Shown: positions 63,716 to 64,000 of the stretch, piece after piece | Position numbering within the stretch: position 1 is the first letter of the stretch | Layout: each line of letters starts with the position of its first letter | NCBI GenBank assembly: GCA_905221605.1 | Contig: CAJNDS010002546.1 | Location: 572,684 to 636,683 of the forward strand | Direction of reading: 5' to 3' | From: Symbiodinium natans | Lineage: Eukaryota > Sar > Dinophyceae > Suessiales > Symbiodiniaceae | DNA length: 64,000 bases | Notes under the pieces: model-generated | Databases searched by the model: none | Seen by the model: only the letters and a program-made list of their open reading frames with translations | Told to the model about the DNA's origin: nothing | Translations under genes and position numbers: made by a program

Positions 63716-64000
63716 AACTCCTCGCCTCAACCCTCACTGAGAAATTGTCATTCTGAAAGCGACACAGCCCTTCAACCTAAACCCCAAACCGAAACCCTAA
63801 GCCCTAAGAAACCCCCAATGTTGTGGCGGCCTTGGTCGGTGGCCGTGGTGGTGTCAGCGCCTCGAAACTGGTGGCCGGGAGCCTCACATCTCGGAAGCTG
63901 CGAAGCGCATACAATGTGCACAGCCACTATTGTTAGCATTGTTGCTATTGCAGTATAGTGACGGGCTTTGGAGATGGAATATGAAACCTTTTTTTTAACT
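63716..64000. other. Right end of window
   Basis: A short CCCTAAA-like stretch (63775-63805) is followed by an open frame from ATG 63820 (MLWRPWSVAVVVSAP..), which could be a signal-peptide exon. It follows no clear acceptor. Support is weak. Confidence 0.2.

Noticed and set aside
1-64000. tRNA, rRNA and spliced-leader RNA genes
   Set aside because: I looked for tRNA arms and the conserved dinoflagellate spliced-leader core and saw none that I could support.

Overview
The window looks like nuclear DNA of a dinoflagellate. The evidence is: very many TTTAGGG/CCCTAAA (plant- and alveolate-type telomere) repeats; short GC-rich exons cut up by many introns; introns that start with GT, GC or GA and end in AG followed by an exonic G; a dinoflagellate-style PPR protein; and genes in same-strand blocks (plus on the left, minus on the right). 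I could run no search, so this assignment and all product names rest on reading motifs and reading frames.

Layout. Positions 1-46.7 kb are a mosaic. Exons of about 50-120 bp on the plus strand usually have a (CCCTAAA)n block just upstream and a (TTTAGGG)n block just downstream, so most introns begin with telomere-type repeats and end with the same repeat inverted. Exons can be strung together in phase for: a small secreted or membrane protein starting at 3841; a provisional membrane-protein gene starting at 10148; a pentatricopeptide-repeat (PPR) gene at about 27.8-32.7 kb; and a CDPK/CAMK-like protein kinase at 40.9-46.6 kb, readable from the glycine-rich loop to HRDLKPEN. Several small inverted-repeat (MITE-like) elements lie in the introns.

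The PPR gene is the most informative locus. Seven of its introns are short terminal-inverted-repeat elements of three families, and six of these are flanked by 4-bp target duplications beginning with G. The left duplication supplies the 5' splice site (GT, GC or GA) and the element supplies the 3' AG, so splicing restores the exon. Some telomere-repeat introns have the same 4-5 bp duplications (GACGC, GCAT, GCTT), which suggests that they are insertions of the same kind with telomere-like inverted ends.

From 46.8 to 59.4 kb there is a gene-free repeat block: a tandem array of 0.6-0.7 kb polypurine/polypyrimidine units (47.0-51.8 kb), then about 19 long hairpins separated by GAGCCCGGGCTC-type repeats whose orientation flips near 55,486. 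A 47-bp sequence occurs in opposite orientations at the two edges. The block lies where the plus-strand genes meet the minus-strand genes.

From 59.7 kb onward there are minus-strand genes: a Gly/Tyr-rich protein fragment and an intronless gene for a WWE, coiled-coil and PARP-catalytic-domain protein (61021-62766). A plus-strand terminal exon lies near the right end.
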